Source of the DNA: Planctomycetota bacterium
GTDB lineage: Bacteria; Planctomycetota; Planctomycetia; Planctomycetales; Planctomycetaceae
Assembly (NCBI GenBank): GCA_017859815.1
Contig: JAFMMM010000006.1
Span: 1 to 56,538, forward strand
Direction of reading: 5' to 3'
Length of the DNA stretch: 56,538 nucleotides
Below the pieces are notes generated by a model that saw only the letters and a program-made list of their open reading frames with translations, had not been told where the DNA came from and made no database searches. Positions 42,301 to 51,214 of this stretch are shown here, piece after piece (positions within the stretch are counted from its first letter, which is position 1; every line of letters starts with the position of its first letter). Both the position numbers and the translations under genes were made by a program.

Positions 42301-44631
42301 AACCTGCTGCGATTACCGGCGCAGCAGCTGGAAGCGGAATACCGAGCAGCCGCTGCCGCCTTCTGGCCACTTTCCGTTTTTCGCCAGTGGCAGACAGCGC
42401 GGAAACTACGGACCTGGACGGATGGCTCGCCCGCCCAGCCGCAACAGGACCTGCCGTTACTGCTGAAAATTTCCACCCTGATCCACCGCGTTGAAGACAG
42501 CGGTGTTCTGAAGTTGACACCGTTTCAGGACACCTGGCTCGAGTCTGCAGACGACTTTGTCGCATGGATTGATGAAACCGTTGCTCTGCACAAGTCTCTG
42601 TCCGGATTTGGAAGTCGTCTTCGGGACGCCTGCCGGTCTCTTGCAGAAATGATGTACCATGAGACCGTGCCGTCACTCCGGGATGCGCTGCAAAGCACCA
42701 TCGACTCCGCGGCCATTTTGAACAGGCTGTTGTCCGCGTGGGAAGGATTGCTGGGCGGGTCGCCGGTTTCCTCTGAATCTGCCGCACTGTCTGACCAGGT
42801 CATCGATGCGGCGGAAACAATGACAAGGCACCGCGATCAACTGCGAGACTGGACCGCGTGGAATGCCGTCTCACAGCCGGCTGCGCGACTGGGTCTTGCC
42901 CCTCTCAGCGACGCGCTCCTGAACGGTGACCTGACTGTGGACGAGGCAGTGTCAGGGTTTGATCTGGCGTGGATCCGTTGGTGGCTTCCAAAGGAAATCA
43001 GCCGAAATGCTCTGTTGTGCAGCTTTCGGGGCTTCACACATGAGGAAGCAGTGTCTGAGTTTCGCCGGCTGGATGATGCAGTGCGGAAGGCGGCAGTTCC
43101 ACATATTCTCTCTGCCGGACGAAAGAAAATCCCGCAGATCAGCGAAGTGCCTCGCAGATCTGAACTGGGACTATTGAGGCATCAGATGCAACTGCAGCGG
43201 CCCAGTAAATCGATCCGGACAGTGATCGAATCAATGCCTGAATACTTCACTCAGCTGGCGCCGTGTCTGCTGATGTCGCCACTGTCGGTGTCTCAGTATC
43301 TGCCGGCAGACCATACCGGATTCGACGTCGTTATCCTTGACGAAGCCTCGCAGATTACGACCTGGGATGCCATTGGCGCGATTGCCCGCGGTAAGCAAAC
43401 CGTCGTTGTAGGGGACCCCAAACAGCTGCCGCCAACGAACTTCTTTGGCCGAAATGAAAGTGACGAAGAAAGTCACGAACTTGACTACTTTGAGCAGGAT
43501 CTGGAGAGCATTCTTGATGAGGCTCAGGCCGCGGGACTACCGGCGATTCAGCTCAGCTGGCATTACCGCAGCCGTCATGAATCGCTGATTGCGTTTTCCA
43601 ACCGCCACTACTACGAAAATCAGCTGCTGACTTTCCCTTCGGCTGTCACAGCCGACAGCGCCGTTGCCCTGAACTTCGTGGAAGATGGAGTTTTTGATCG
43701 CGGGAAATCGCGGACCAATCGCCGCGAAGCCGAAGCTGTTTCACAATACTGCACGGAAAGGCTGCTGGCGATGCTGCTGCTGCCCGAACCGCAGCGGCTG
43801 AGCATTGGCGTGATTACATTCAACGTGCAACAGCAAACACTGATCGAGGACCTGATGGATGCCGCACGCCGTAGTCATCCGGAAATTGAATGGTTTTTTG
43901 ATGAAGCACGGGAAGAGCCATTCGTGGTCAAGAATCTCGAAAATGTTCAGGGGGATGAAAGAGACTGCATTCTGTTTTCCATTACTTACGGCCCGGATTC
44001 GTCTGCGCGACTCACCCGGAATTTCGGCCCACTGAATCGGCAGGGAGGTCAGCGCAGACTCAATGTCGCTGTCACCCGCGCCCGCAGAGAACTGCGAGTC
44101 TTCTCCTCCTTCAAAGCGGAGCAGTTAAGCACCGACGGTATTCGACACATCGGAGTCAGTCATCTGAAGAATTTTCTCGACTATGCGGAACGCGGAGTCG
44201 CGGCACTTCCGGAATCCTCTGTCTCAGAATCTGACGTGACCGAATCTTCTCTGGAAACTGCCGTGGCCAGGGCGTTGGAAGAACGCGGCTGGATACTACG
44301 TCGCAGCGTGGGTGTTTCACGCTTCCGCATTGGCATTGGCGTCGTCCACCCGCATGATCACAAGCGGTTTCTGGCCGGCATCGAGTGTGATGGAACAGTC
44401 TACCGCGATGCCGCAGCGGCGAGGGATCGGGATCGGATTCGCGGCGAAGTCCTGCATGGACTCGGCTGGCAGGTATTGCGAATTTGGTCTCCGGACTGGT
44501 GGTATTCTCCGGAGCAGGAGGCGAATCGTCTGCACGAAGAACTGAACGGGCTGTTGGCAGCCAACGCGGAATCACCCACTAACGACGCATCTGCAGAGAC
44601 CGACGCGTCGCCCAAGACTGCGAATTCCTGA
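39346..44631 (+). CDS. DUF4011/SF1-helicase/PD-(D/E)xK nuclease protein (Hhe-like candidate defence protein)
   Basis: The protein has 1761 residues. Residues 226-271 form a transglutaminase-like segment with Cys235/Cys236 and His262. The DUF4011 entry motif RLDRWQRKLLDLTLRNQLLNFR is at 394-415. The AAA_11 core has Walker A GPPGTGKS (707-714) and the segment VAEKTAALDVVYRRL. The second helicase half has Walker B VVILDEASQ (1328-1336), GDPKQLPPTNFF (near 1357), the SWHYRSRHESLI motif (near 1405), NVQGDERD (near 1532) and RRLNVAVTRARREL (1570 on). The C-terminus (about 1636-1745) is a Vsr/MTES_1575-type nuclease with IECDG (1679-1683) and RDRDRIR. As I recall, published defence screens named DUF4011-helicase-Vsr proteins Hhe. 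Defence is inferred by this match. Confidence 0.88.
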   Translation: MSSEHSSSEFPESGDAPESEVPRLSAALEQRFSYACWQNNIPLFKSLQVNNSTTQPTSELTIDLLASPEFLLPRQWRIGTLEPSQSCSVADCNPAINGHFFESLNEAQTCTVTLRLQDNDRTLATWHQDVRLLARDEWTGGNTAPETLAAFVRPNGPGISELLNQASRRLSAGGQENSLEGYQSGNPHRAWLQVAAIWSALASHRLTYVNPPGSFERTGQKIRSVADVLQCRQACCLDLSVLLASACEAAGLNTTVILQDSHCLIGVWLVDRSFASLLEHEPAEIRKAATANELLLLETTLLTGESPSSLTQAREAAVAALQLQHDARFFCAVDLRRARMARILPMASPVEPGFDDSPDPAVPEEFDLPLPPLPSADQLPSEYASDQPRSAAQRLDRWQRKLLDLTLRNQLLNFRPGRSSVPFLCPPLSRLEDRLASGRRVTLVSLSDHIPAATQDHEESLSAAATNPHFMADAVGRGELPADLSPEELTRRLTVLYRRSRNDLAEGGSNTLFLAIGFLRWKQSTTDQRSFVAPLLLLPVSLKRRNARSAFQLVSHEDDVRVNSTLLQMLRQDFSADLQYLESDLPRDDEGIDVQRLLQQIRADVRELPGFEVLEDAALSTFSFAKYLMWKDLMDRSELLRENRVVRHLADNPEMAFLSGGTGSLPRPHTLDQLYSPDQLVFPLPADSSQLAAIAAASEGQDFVIIGPPGTGKSQTIANMIAHCLAHQKTVLFVAEKTAALDVVYRRLCQQGLSELCIELHSSRADRRRFLEQMRNAWESASRSQDGQWQSVCGRLHLKREELNRYVNELHQARSCGLSLFEAMGFSVLHADKELPQLNWPDSTELNAEQLERMRGLMQDLAVAAPAARSPRIPQFLCHDEWTPEWESGLLEASGKTAKAAQQFSTALQQIATSTALPVIGTVFRSEFDPFCQLLRDLQQRQPQQIAFLLETDADRQIRVLRSCREQALEIRAFQQRLSTNYPPPNLLRLPAQQLEAEYRAAAAAFWPLSVFRQWQTARKLRTWTDGSPAQPQQDLPLLLKISTLIHRVEDSGVLKLTPFQDTWLESADDFVAWIDETVALHKSLSGFGSRLRDACRSLAEMMYHETVPSLRDALQSTIDSAAILNRLLSAWEGLLGGSPVSSESAALSDQVIDAAETMTRHRDQLRDWTAWNAVSQPAARLGLAPLSDALLNGDLTVDEAVSGFDLAWIRWWLPKEISRNALLCSFRGFTHEEAVSEFRRLDDAVRKAAVPHILSAGRKKIPQISEVPRRSELGLLRHQMQLQRPSKSIRTVIESMPEYFTQLAPCLLMSPLSVSQYLPADHTGFDVVILDEASQITTWDAIGAIARGKQTVVVGDPKQLPPTNFFGRNESDEESHELDYFEQDLESILDEAQAAGLPAIQLSWHYRSRHESLIAFSNRHYYENQLLTFPSAVTADSAVALNFVEDGVFDRGKSRTNRREAEAVSQYCTERLLAMLLLPEPQRLSIGVITFNVQQQTLIEDLMDAARRSHPEIEWFFDEAREEPFVVKNLENVQGDERDCILFSITYGPDSSARLTRNFGPLNRQGGQRRLNVAVTRARRELRVFSSFKAEQLSTDGIRHIGVSHLKNFLDYAERGVAALPESSVSESDVTESSLETAVARALEERGWILRRSVGVSRFRIGIGVVHPHDHKRFLAGIECDGTVYRDAAAARDRDRIRGEVLHGLGWQVLRIWSPDWWYSPEQEANRLHEELNGLLAANAESPTNDASAETDASPKTANS

Positions 44632-44741
44632 GGTATGTGGATTTCAGCGTCCGTTTGCATACACTGATGCTGCGCGGCACAGGCTTCCGGCCTGCCGCAC
44701 TGAACACAGACGATCACTTATGTGAAAGGGATTCCTTCCAG

Positions 44742-46130
44742 ATGCGATCAGCATTTTCCCATTTTCTGTTTGCGGCCCTGCTGCTTCAGAACAGTTCCTG
44801 TCTTCGAGCCGCTCAGCCGGAAGCAGAAACACCCCCCAACGTGCTTCTGATTATCTCTGACGATCAGGCGTGGACCGACTATGGGTTCATGAATCACGAC
44901 GTCATTCAGACTCCCCGACTGGACCAGCTGGCGTCTCGCAGTGCCCTGTTTCGCCGCGGGTATACTCCGACCCCGCTCTGTCGCCCGTCGCTCATGTCAA
45001 TCATCACCGGACGTTACGCACATCAGCATCAAATTATCGGCAACGACCCCACACCCGACCGTTCGCTCAGCAAGGAGGAGTCGGCGGCACGGCGTGCTGA
45101 TCTGATCGCTCGAGTCGACAACTGGGAGACGATTCCACGCCGACTAAGTGAACGAGGCTACCTAAGCCTGCAAACGGGGAAGTGGTGGGAAGGCAACTGG
45201 TCACGCGGTGGTTTCACACACGGGATGACTCGCGGATTTCCACAGCCGGGCGGCCGACACGGCGACGATGGCCTGCAGATCGGTCGCACTGGAATGGACC
45301 CGGTTTACAATTTCATCGATGAAAGTGTGAAGCAGGAAAAGCCGTTCTTCATCTGGTACGCACCGTTCCTGCCACACACACCTCACAATCCTCCGGAGCG
45401 ATTGCTGCAAAAATACCAGCAGGAGAATCGCCCCGAACCACTGGCAAAGTACTACGCGATGTGTGAGTGGTTTGATGAGTCCTGCGGACAGATTCTTGAC
45501 CACATTGACGACCGCAAACTGACTGAAAACACCATCGTGATTTATGTCACTGATAATGGCTGGATTCAGCGCACTCCCGATATGGATCTGCCGGACAACT
45601 GGAAGCAGAGCTTTGCCCCCCGTTCAAAGCAAAGTACATACGAGGGTGGAACTCGCACTCCTTTCATGGTCAGCTGGCCGGGACATATCCAGCCCGCCGA
45701 TCGACCGGAACTGGTCACAACACTGGATGTCTACCCCACGATTCTGGCAGCCGCCGGACTCGAATTCAGGGACGATCTGCCGGGCCTGAATCTGCTGCCT
45801 GCGGTTCTGAACGGCCAGCCACTGGATCGCAACATCGTTCTGGGAGAAGGCTTTACGCACGACATCCCGGATCCTGCACAGCCGGAAATCAGCCTGCAGA
45901 CTCGCTGGTGTATTGAGGGCGACTGGAAACTGATTCTGTCGTATGAGGCTCCGGCGGACCGCTACGCTGTGGTCCACAGCGTCTGTCCTCCAAAACCGCA
46001 GCTGTTCGATCTTTCCAGTGATCCGTTTGAACGAAAAGATCTTGCTGCAATCTACCCGGATGTTGTCAGTCGACTGGCCGGACATCTGCAGAATTCATGG
46101 AAGGTCTCCAAGAAGCCTCTCGGATTCTGA
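44742..46130 (+). CDS. Exported sulfatase with non-canonical CxPSL motif
   Basis: From the ATG at 44742 (AAAGGG about 12 bases upstream) the protein has 462 residues with a signal peptide ending near CLRAAQPEAE. Sulfatase landmarks are LLIISDDQAW (metal site), GKWWEGNW, a YVTDNGW segment and STYEGGTRTPFMVSWPG. The formylglycine motif reads C80-R-P-S-L84, so the arginine of CxPxR is leucine. I recall a planctomycete subgroup with LCRPSL, but whether the standard formylglycine-generating enzyme accepts it is unknown. It probably acts on sulfated polysaccharides outside the cytoplasm. A longer frame begins at a GTG at 44637. Confidence 0.85.
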   Translation: MRSAFSHFLFAALLLQNSSCLRAAQPEAETPPNVLLIISDDQAWTDYGFMNHDVIQTPRLDQLASRSALFRRGYTPTPLCRPSLMSIITGRYAHQHQIIGNDPTPDRSLSKEESAARRADLIARVDNWETIPRRLSERGYLSLQTGKWWEGNWSRGGFTHGMTRGFPQPGGRHGDDGLQIGRTGMDPVYNFIDESVKQEKPFFIWYAPFLPHTPHNPPERLLQKYQQENRPEPLAKYYAMCEWFDESCGQILDHIDDRKLTENTIVIYVTDNGWIQRTPDMDLPDNWKQSFAPRSKQSTYEGGTRTPFMVSWPGHIQPADRPELVTTLDVYPTILAAAGLEFRDDLPGLNLLPAVLNGQPLDRNIVLGEGFTHDIPDPAQPEISLQTRWCIEGDWKLILSYEAPADRYAVVHSVCPPKPQLFDLSSDPFERKDLAAIYPDVVSRLAGHLQNSWKVSKKPLGF

Positions 46131-46323
46131 CATCCCAATTACACAGCGTTTTGAAGTCACAGTGTGTTTGGGCCGTTGGATTTACATTTGACTGCCAGCC
46201 TGAGACAGTTTGCAATGTAAACGAACCCGGTTCTGTCAGCTCTATCGCCACACACCGTGCAGGCCTGTCAATCAGTTCGTGGTCAATGCCTGCCTGGTCC
46301 TTCAGTCTGAGTCAGAGACAACC

Positions 46324-48756
46324 ATGTGGATCATTCGTCCTGCCAGTCTGGTGATTGGTGATCAGCGCTGGATCATTCCTGCCGCTGCCATTGCCATGAC
46401 CGGATTGCTGCTGACACTGTGGCTGAATCGCCATCGTCTGCAGGTTCGTTCCCAGCTGATCGGCACATGCCTGCGATTAACCGCCTGGCTGCTGCTCTGC
46501 GTCTGTCTGCTGAATCCTCTCTGGAGTGGTTCACGACCTCGTTCCGGAGCCAATGTGCTGGCGGTTGTTGCGGACGTCAGTCGCAGCCATCTGATCGGCG
46601 TTCAGGACGCCACCTCAACACGCGCGGATGAACTGAAAGCAACCCTCGAACGGGGCGAACGAACAGAGCCCGCGGGCTGGCTGACCGAACTCGACCAGGA
46701 CTTCGAACTTCGCCGCTACACGATTGCCGACCGTCTGTTGCAGTTGGAACAGCTTTCAGACGTCACATTCGACGGTGCGGCCTCGTCTCTTGGAACAGCA
46801 TTGCAGAGTCTGCAGCAGCGTTATCAGGGACAACCTCTGGCGGGCATTGTCCTGCTCACCGACGGGAACTCAACAGACGCTGTCCCGGACCCCGATATCC
46901 TCCGCCAACTGCCACCGATCCACGTGGTTGTGCCCGGCGAGAACAACCAGCTGCCAGACATTTCCGTTGGCGAAATCAGCACTTCGCAGTCAGCATTTGA
47001 TGATGCCCCCCTGACCGTGCTCGTCACTCCGCACACAGAGGGTCAGGTCAACGGTCGCATTTCAGTCACCCTGGAAGACGCATCCGGCGTGCCGCTCGAG
47101 ACTCAAATACGCGCTGCAGCAGAAACGGAACCCATTCGCTTCACACATCGACCGACAGAGCGGGGGACTGTCTTTTATCGAGTCCGCACTGCGCTGTTGA
47201 ATGAGTCGGACGGCACCCCTGTCGAGGAAGCGACGGAGATCAACAACAGCCGTCTGATCAGTGTCGATCGCGGCTCAGAGCCTCGACGAATCCTCTACGT
47301 CTCCGGTCGGCCAAACTGGGACTTCAAATTCCTGCGTCGTGCCGTGCAGACCGATACGCAGCTGGACCTCGTTGCTCTCATCCGCATTGCTCGCAAGGAA
47401 GCCCGCTTTGACTTCCGCGGACGCGAGGGAGAGTCTGCGAACTCACTGTTTCGGGGCTTTGATCGTGCCGACCCGGATACGGTAGAAGAATACGACGAGG
47501 CGGTGATGGTGCGTCTGAACACAAAGGACAGCGACGAACTCTCCGGTGGTTTCCCGGAAACTGCACAAGAGCTGTTCCGATACGATGCACTGGTGATTGA
47601 TGATGTGGAAGCTGACTTTTTCACAGCCGACCAACACTCTCTGATTCACGATTTTGTGTCCCGCCGGGGTGGCGGTTTTCTGATGCTGGGTGGTCAGGAG
47701 TCATTCCGCCAGGGGAATTTCGATCGCACACAGATCGGTGAACTGCTGCCGGTCGATCTGAGTCGCCCTGCCGACTTTCCTGATACTCCCCTGCGAATCA
47801 CACTCACCCGCGATGGCTGGCTTCAGCCGTGGGTCAGGCTGCGGGACGATGAACAACTGGAAGAGGAGCGACTGGCAGAGATGCCGGAATTTCTCACCCT
47901 CAATCCGACCGGGTACGTGCGTCCGGGTGCCGTTGTGATGTCACATGTTGAAGACGCCACCGGAACCAGGTGGCCCGCCCTGGTGACCCAGCGATTCGGG
48001 CGAGGCCGGACAGGTGCACTCTGTGTCGGTGACTTCTGGAGATGGCGGCTTCGTCAGGGCTTGAACGAGTACCAGGCCGCAATGGAGAGTCCGTTGCCGC
48101 TGGAGACCAGTGTCAGTCCCACGGCCGAATCTGCGGACGATGATTTGAGCGATCATGCACGAGCCAGCCGGCAGATGATTCGTTGGCTGGTTGCCGACGT
48201 TCCCCGACGCCTGAACGTCACGGTTCGCGAGGACAGTGGAATCGGCACGGGGGCGATGCTGCTGACAGCCGAAGTCCTGAGCAGTGTTTTCGAACCCAGC
48301 GACAATGCCGAGGTGGACTTTGTCGTTACTTCGCCATCAGGCGAACAACTGGAACTCAGCGGCACTCCTTCGGAGACATCCAGCGGCGTCTGGGAGGCCC
48401 CGTTGACAGCGCTTGAAGCAGGCCAGTGGTCCGTCGCCGTCAAGGCCACCACCGGCGAAGGCGACGAAGCAGAAATTCTTAATGCGGAGTCAGGCTGGGC
48501 CAGCCAGCCCGACCAGGAGGAAATGGCTCGGGCTTCCGTTAATCGCCCTTTCCTTGAAGAGTTAACCTCGGCCACCGGGGGCCGCATCTGGACCACCAGT
48601 GAAGTGGATGAACTGACCGATTTTATTCCGGGAGAAGCGGTGCCACTGTCCGAAGTCTGGTCGTGGCCAATCTGGAATACATGGGGAGTCTTCCTGCTTG
48701 CTGTCGGGCTGCTCTCCGCAGACTGGACCCTGCGTCGACGAGGAGGAATGCCATGA
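46324..48756 (+). CDS. Membrane protein with vWA/glutamine-amidotransferase-like core
   Basis: From the ATG at 46324 the protein has 810 residues. Two N-terminal helices (about 17-32 and 45-66) are followed by a vWA-like segment (ANVLAVVADVSRSHLIGVQD; GIVLLTDGNSTDAVPD), an Ig-like beta region, RRILYVSGRPNWDFKFLRRAV, and a GATase1-like domain (DALVIDDVEADFFTADQHSLIHDFVSRRGGGFLMLGGQESF). Another beta domain and one C-terminal helix (WNTWGVFLLAVGLL) follow. In planctomycetes, as recalled, such proteins sit with MoxR/BatA genes. No MoxR gene is in this window. The vWA MIDAS pattern (DxSxS) is incomplete, so ion binding is uncertain. The stop overlaps the next start by ATGA. Confidence 0.75.
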   Translation: MWIIRPASLVIGDQRWIIPAAAIAMTGLLLTLWLNRHRLQVRSQLIGTCLRLTAWLLLCVCLLNPLWSGSRPRSGANVLAVVADVSRSHLIGVQDATSTRADELKATLERGERTEPAGWLTELDQDFELRRYTIADRLLQLEQLSDVTFDGAASSLGTALQSLQQRYQGQPLAGIVLLTDGNSTDAVPDPDILRQLPPIHVVVPGENNQLPDISVGEISTSQSAFDDAPLTVLVTPHTEGQVNGRISVTLEDASGVPLETQIRAAAETEPIRFTHRPTERGTVFYRVRTALLNESDGTPVEEATEINNSRLISVDRGSEPRRILYVSGRPNWDFKFLRRAVQTDTQLDLVALIRIARKEARFDFRGREGESANSLFRGFDRADPDTVEEYDEAVMVRLNTKDSDELSGGFPETAQELFRYDALVIDDVEADFFTADQHSLIHDFVSRRGGGFLMLGGQESFRQGNFDRTQIGELLPVDLSRPADFPDTPLRITLTRDGWLQPWVRLRDDEQLEEERLAEMPEFLTLNPTGYVRPGAVVMSHVEDATGTRWPALVTQRFGRGRTGALCVGDFWRWRLRQGLNEYQAAMESPLPLETSVSPTAESADDDLSDHARASRQMIRWLVADVPRRLNVTVREDSGIGTGAMLLTAEVLSSVFEPSDNAEVDFVVTSPSGEQLELSGTPSETSSGVWEAPLTALEAGQWSVAVKATTGEGDEAEILNAESGWASQPDQEEMARASVNRPFLEELTSATGGRIWTTSEVDELTDFIPGEAVPLSEVWSWPIWNTWGVFLLAVGLLSADWTLRRRGGMP

Positions 48757-49775
48757 GCGGTCGAACTGCCATTCTGCAGATCGTGTTTCTGCTGGTCTGT
48801 GTACTGTCAGTGCCTCTGCAGACAACCCGATTGCGGGGTGAGGATTCAACGAGGCCGGAACTGCTGCTCGTAATGGGTGCACCCGGGCTGCGGGAGTATG
48901 AGCCTGTTTTCCGGGAGTGGGCTGATCGCTGGATCACTGCAGCAAAACTTGCAGATGCTGACCTTGTCACAGTTGGTCTGCCATCCTCCACGGAACCGTC
49001 AACGGACACGACTTTCGACGGCGAGAACTCAGAAACGGAGCGCGATCGGCTGTTGCATGCGTTAGCGGCAGCATCGATCAGTAAATCGCGGGAGCCTCTG
49101 TGGCTGATCTTTATCGGGCATGCCACATGGGACCAGAAGACCGCGAGGCTGAATCTGAATGGTCCGGATGTCTCCGCCGACGAAATGGCAGCGGCGCTGG
49201 CAGGGTGTTCTCGCCCGGTTATTGCCGCATTCTGTTCTTCCAGCTCATCTCCGTTTCTGAACGCGTTGTCTGCTCGCGGACGGGTGATCATCACAGCAAC
49301 CCGAGACGGTACGCAGAGTCAGTACAGCCGATTTGGAGATGCGTTCTCAGCGGCCATCACGAGTACCGAAGCCGATCGTGACCAGGACGGGCAAACATCC
49401 GTTCTGGAAGCCTGGCGATATGCTTCTCGACGAACCGCGGAGTTCTACGAGGAAGATGGCCGTCTGGCCACAGAACACTCACTACTGGATGACACAGGTG
49501 ATCAACGCGGCATTCGTGCTGAGGCACTGGATTCCACCGACAGTCAGCAGGACTCCGAGATCGACGGAGCGCTTGCGGCAACCATTTGCTTTGTTCGCAG
49601 CGCGGCCGAACGCCGCATGTCGGCCGAACAGCGGTTAGTCCGCGATGCCCTGGAAGCCCGCCTGCGTGACCTGCGAAGAAGACGCTCAGAAATGGATGAA
49701 ACAGATTACCTGCAGCGACTCGAGGATCTGCTGGTGCCGCTGTCCCGACTCTACGAGACTGCCGCCGCGCCCTGA
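48753..49775 (+). CDS. Exported legumain/caspase-like (C13-type) protein
   Basis: The ATG at 48753 overlaps the preceding stop (ATGA), giving 340 residues and translational coupling. A signal peptide covers about residues 1-29. The fold clues are PLWLIFIGHATWD with His123, RPVIAAFCSSSSSPF with Cys161, then RGRVIITATRDGTQSQYSRFGDAFSAAI, an Asp-rich DRDQDGQTSVLEAWRYAS loop and TEHSLLDDTGDQRG. This is the caspase-like/legumain layout, with His and Cys as the expected dyad. As I recall, many planctomycete relatives have Thr/Ser at the Cys position, so activity is not assured. It pairs functionally with the upstream membrane protein by coupling. Confidence 0.72.
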   Translation: MSGRTAILQIVFLLVCVLSVPLQTTRLRGEDSTRPELLLVMGAPGLREYEPVFREWADRWITAAKLADADLVTVGLPSSTEPSTDTTFDGENSETERDRLLHALAAASISKSREPLWLIFIGHATWDQKTARLNLNGPDVSADEMAAALAGCSRPVIAAFCSSSSSPFLNALSARGRVIITATRDGTQSQYSRFGDAFSAAITSTEADRDQDGQTSVLEAWRYASRRTAEFYEEDGRLATEHSLLDDTGDQRGIRAEALDSTDSQQDSEIDGALAATICFVRSAAERRMSAEQRLVRDALEARLRDLRRRRSEMDETDYLQRLEDLLVPLSRLYETAAAP

Positions 49776-49781
49776 TCCGAA

Positions 49782-51035
49782 TTATTCATCGCCGTTCCCT
49801 GCAACAACAGAATTGCTGTCTGAATTCAGACAACGATCAATCTGTCGCACAGACTGCCGCAAACGCTGAGTGTTCTCAACAATCGCCAGCCTCAGGAACC
49901 CCTCTCCATCCGGACCAAAACCGCGTCCCGGACTCACTGCGACCCCGCCTTCGTTGAGCAGCTTCATGGAGAACTCGATCGATCCCATCGACTTCCACTG
50001 TTCCGGGATTTCGCTCCAGACAAACATGCCTGCTTTGGGCACGATTGGATTCCAGCCGATTCGGCGAAGGCCATCACACAGTGCATCCCGGCGAATCTGA
50101 TACTCCTCCGCAATCTCCTCAATAAAGTGGTCGCAGTGCCTCATGGCCACGATTGCAGCAATCTGGATTGGTTGGAAGATTCCGTAGTCGTAATACCCTT
50201 TGATCGTCGCCAGTGCCCGCACCATCTCCCGGTTACCGCAACAGAATCCAATTCGCCAGCCGGCCATGCTGTATGACTTGCTCATCGACGTCATTTCCAC
50301 CCCGACGTCCAGCGCCCCGGGAGTGGCCAGAAAACTCGGCGCCCGATAACCGTCGAAACAGATGTCTGCATAGGCGAAGTCACTGATCACGAGAAAGCCA
50401 TGCTTCTTCGCCAGACCCACCAGCTCGACATAGAAGTCCTGCTCAATCACGGTTGAAGAGGGATTGTGCGGAAAGTTGACGATGACAACTTTCGGCTTCG
50501 GAACAAGGTTCTCGCAGGTATAAGCAACGTTTCGCAGAAATGCCTGCGGGTCTCGAACATCCAGGGTGATCACATTTCCGGAAGCAAGCATCACGGAATA
50601 CACATGGATTGGAAAAGACGGTGAAGGGACAATTGCAGTATCCCCCGGGCCCATCAGCGACAGGCACATGTGGCTGAAGCCTTCCTTGGACCCGAGACAG
50701 GCAAGGACTTCACTGGCGGGATCGAGTGTCACGCCGTAGCGTTTTTGGTAACGACTGGAAACTTCCTTCCGCAGATTTCCGATCCCGTTGGAAACGGAGT
50801 AGCGATGATTGCGGGAATCAGCCAGCGCTTCTTCGATCTTCTGGACGATCATGGGATCCGGCGGATCTGTCGGATTCCCCATCCCCAGATCAATCACATC
50901 CACGCCGGCAACCCGCAGTTGGTGCTTGCGTTTGTTGATGGCCCCGAACAGATAAGGGGGAAGTCTCTTCACCCGCTCCGCAACCTGAATCGAAAATGGA
51001 TTGTCCTCAAACAGAACTTCTGATTCGCTGCGCAT
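49782..51035 (-). CDS. Class I/II PLP aminotransferase (AlaC-like)
   Basis: The protein has 417 residues. It is a fold-type I aminotransferase: [57 protein letters not shown], the Schiff-base Lys253 in [16 protein letters not shown], and the substrate-carboxylate arginine region near LRLAI. The similarity is to alanine/glutamate-pyruvate transaminase AlaC and the LL-diaminopimelate aminotransferase group. It probably moves amino groups between alanine or aspartate-type amino acids and 2-oxoglutarate. No biosynthetic cluster adjoins. A GGGAAG site precedes the ATG. Confidence 0.92.
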   Translation of the reverse strand: MRSESEVLFEDNPFSIQVAERVKRLPPYLFGAINKRKHQLRVAGVDVIDLGMGNPTDPPDPMIVQKIEEALADSRNHRYSVSNGIGNLRKEVSSRYQKRYGVTLDPASEVLACLGSKEGFSHMCLSLMGPGDTAIVPSPSFPIHVYSVMLASGNVITLDVRDPQAFLRNVAYTCENLVPKPKVVIVNFPHNPSSTVIEQDFYVELVGLAKKHGFLVISDFAYADICFDGYRAPSFLATPGALDVGVEMTSMSKSYSMAGWRIGFCCGNREMVRALATIKGYYDYGIFQPIQIAAIVAMRHCDHFIEEIAEEYQIRRDALCDGLRRIGWNPIVPKAGMFVWSEIPEQWKSMGSIEFSMKLLNEGGVAVSPGRGFGPDGEGFLRLAIVENTQRLRQSVRQIDRCLNSDSNSVVAGNGDE

Positions 51036-51214
51036 GACGCTTCCCGAGTGGAACCAATTTCCAAGGATTCAAACAACATTCGCCAGGTGCCGAATTCTAA
51101 AAGCTTTCGGCCCCGGCTCCAGAACTTTCGTTTTGGGGCAGTGCACTTCACCAACCATGGCAATAGATCCGCCTGACATCTCTGATGATCGGCAGTTCGC
51201 CGATTCAGACAACA

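Noticed and set aside
44742-46130. Sulfatase as a pseudogene because of the missing Arg in CxPxR
   Set aside because: The gene is full length with intact metal-site and fold motifs, so it is treated as an unusual subgroup.
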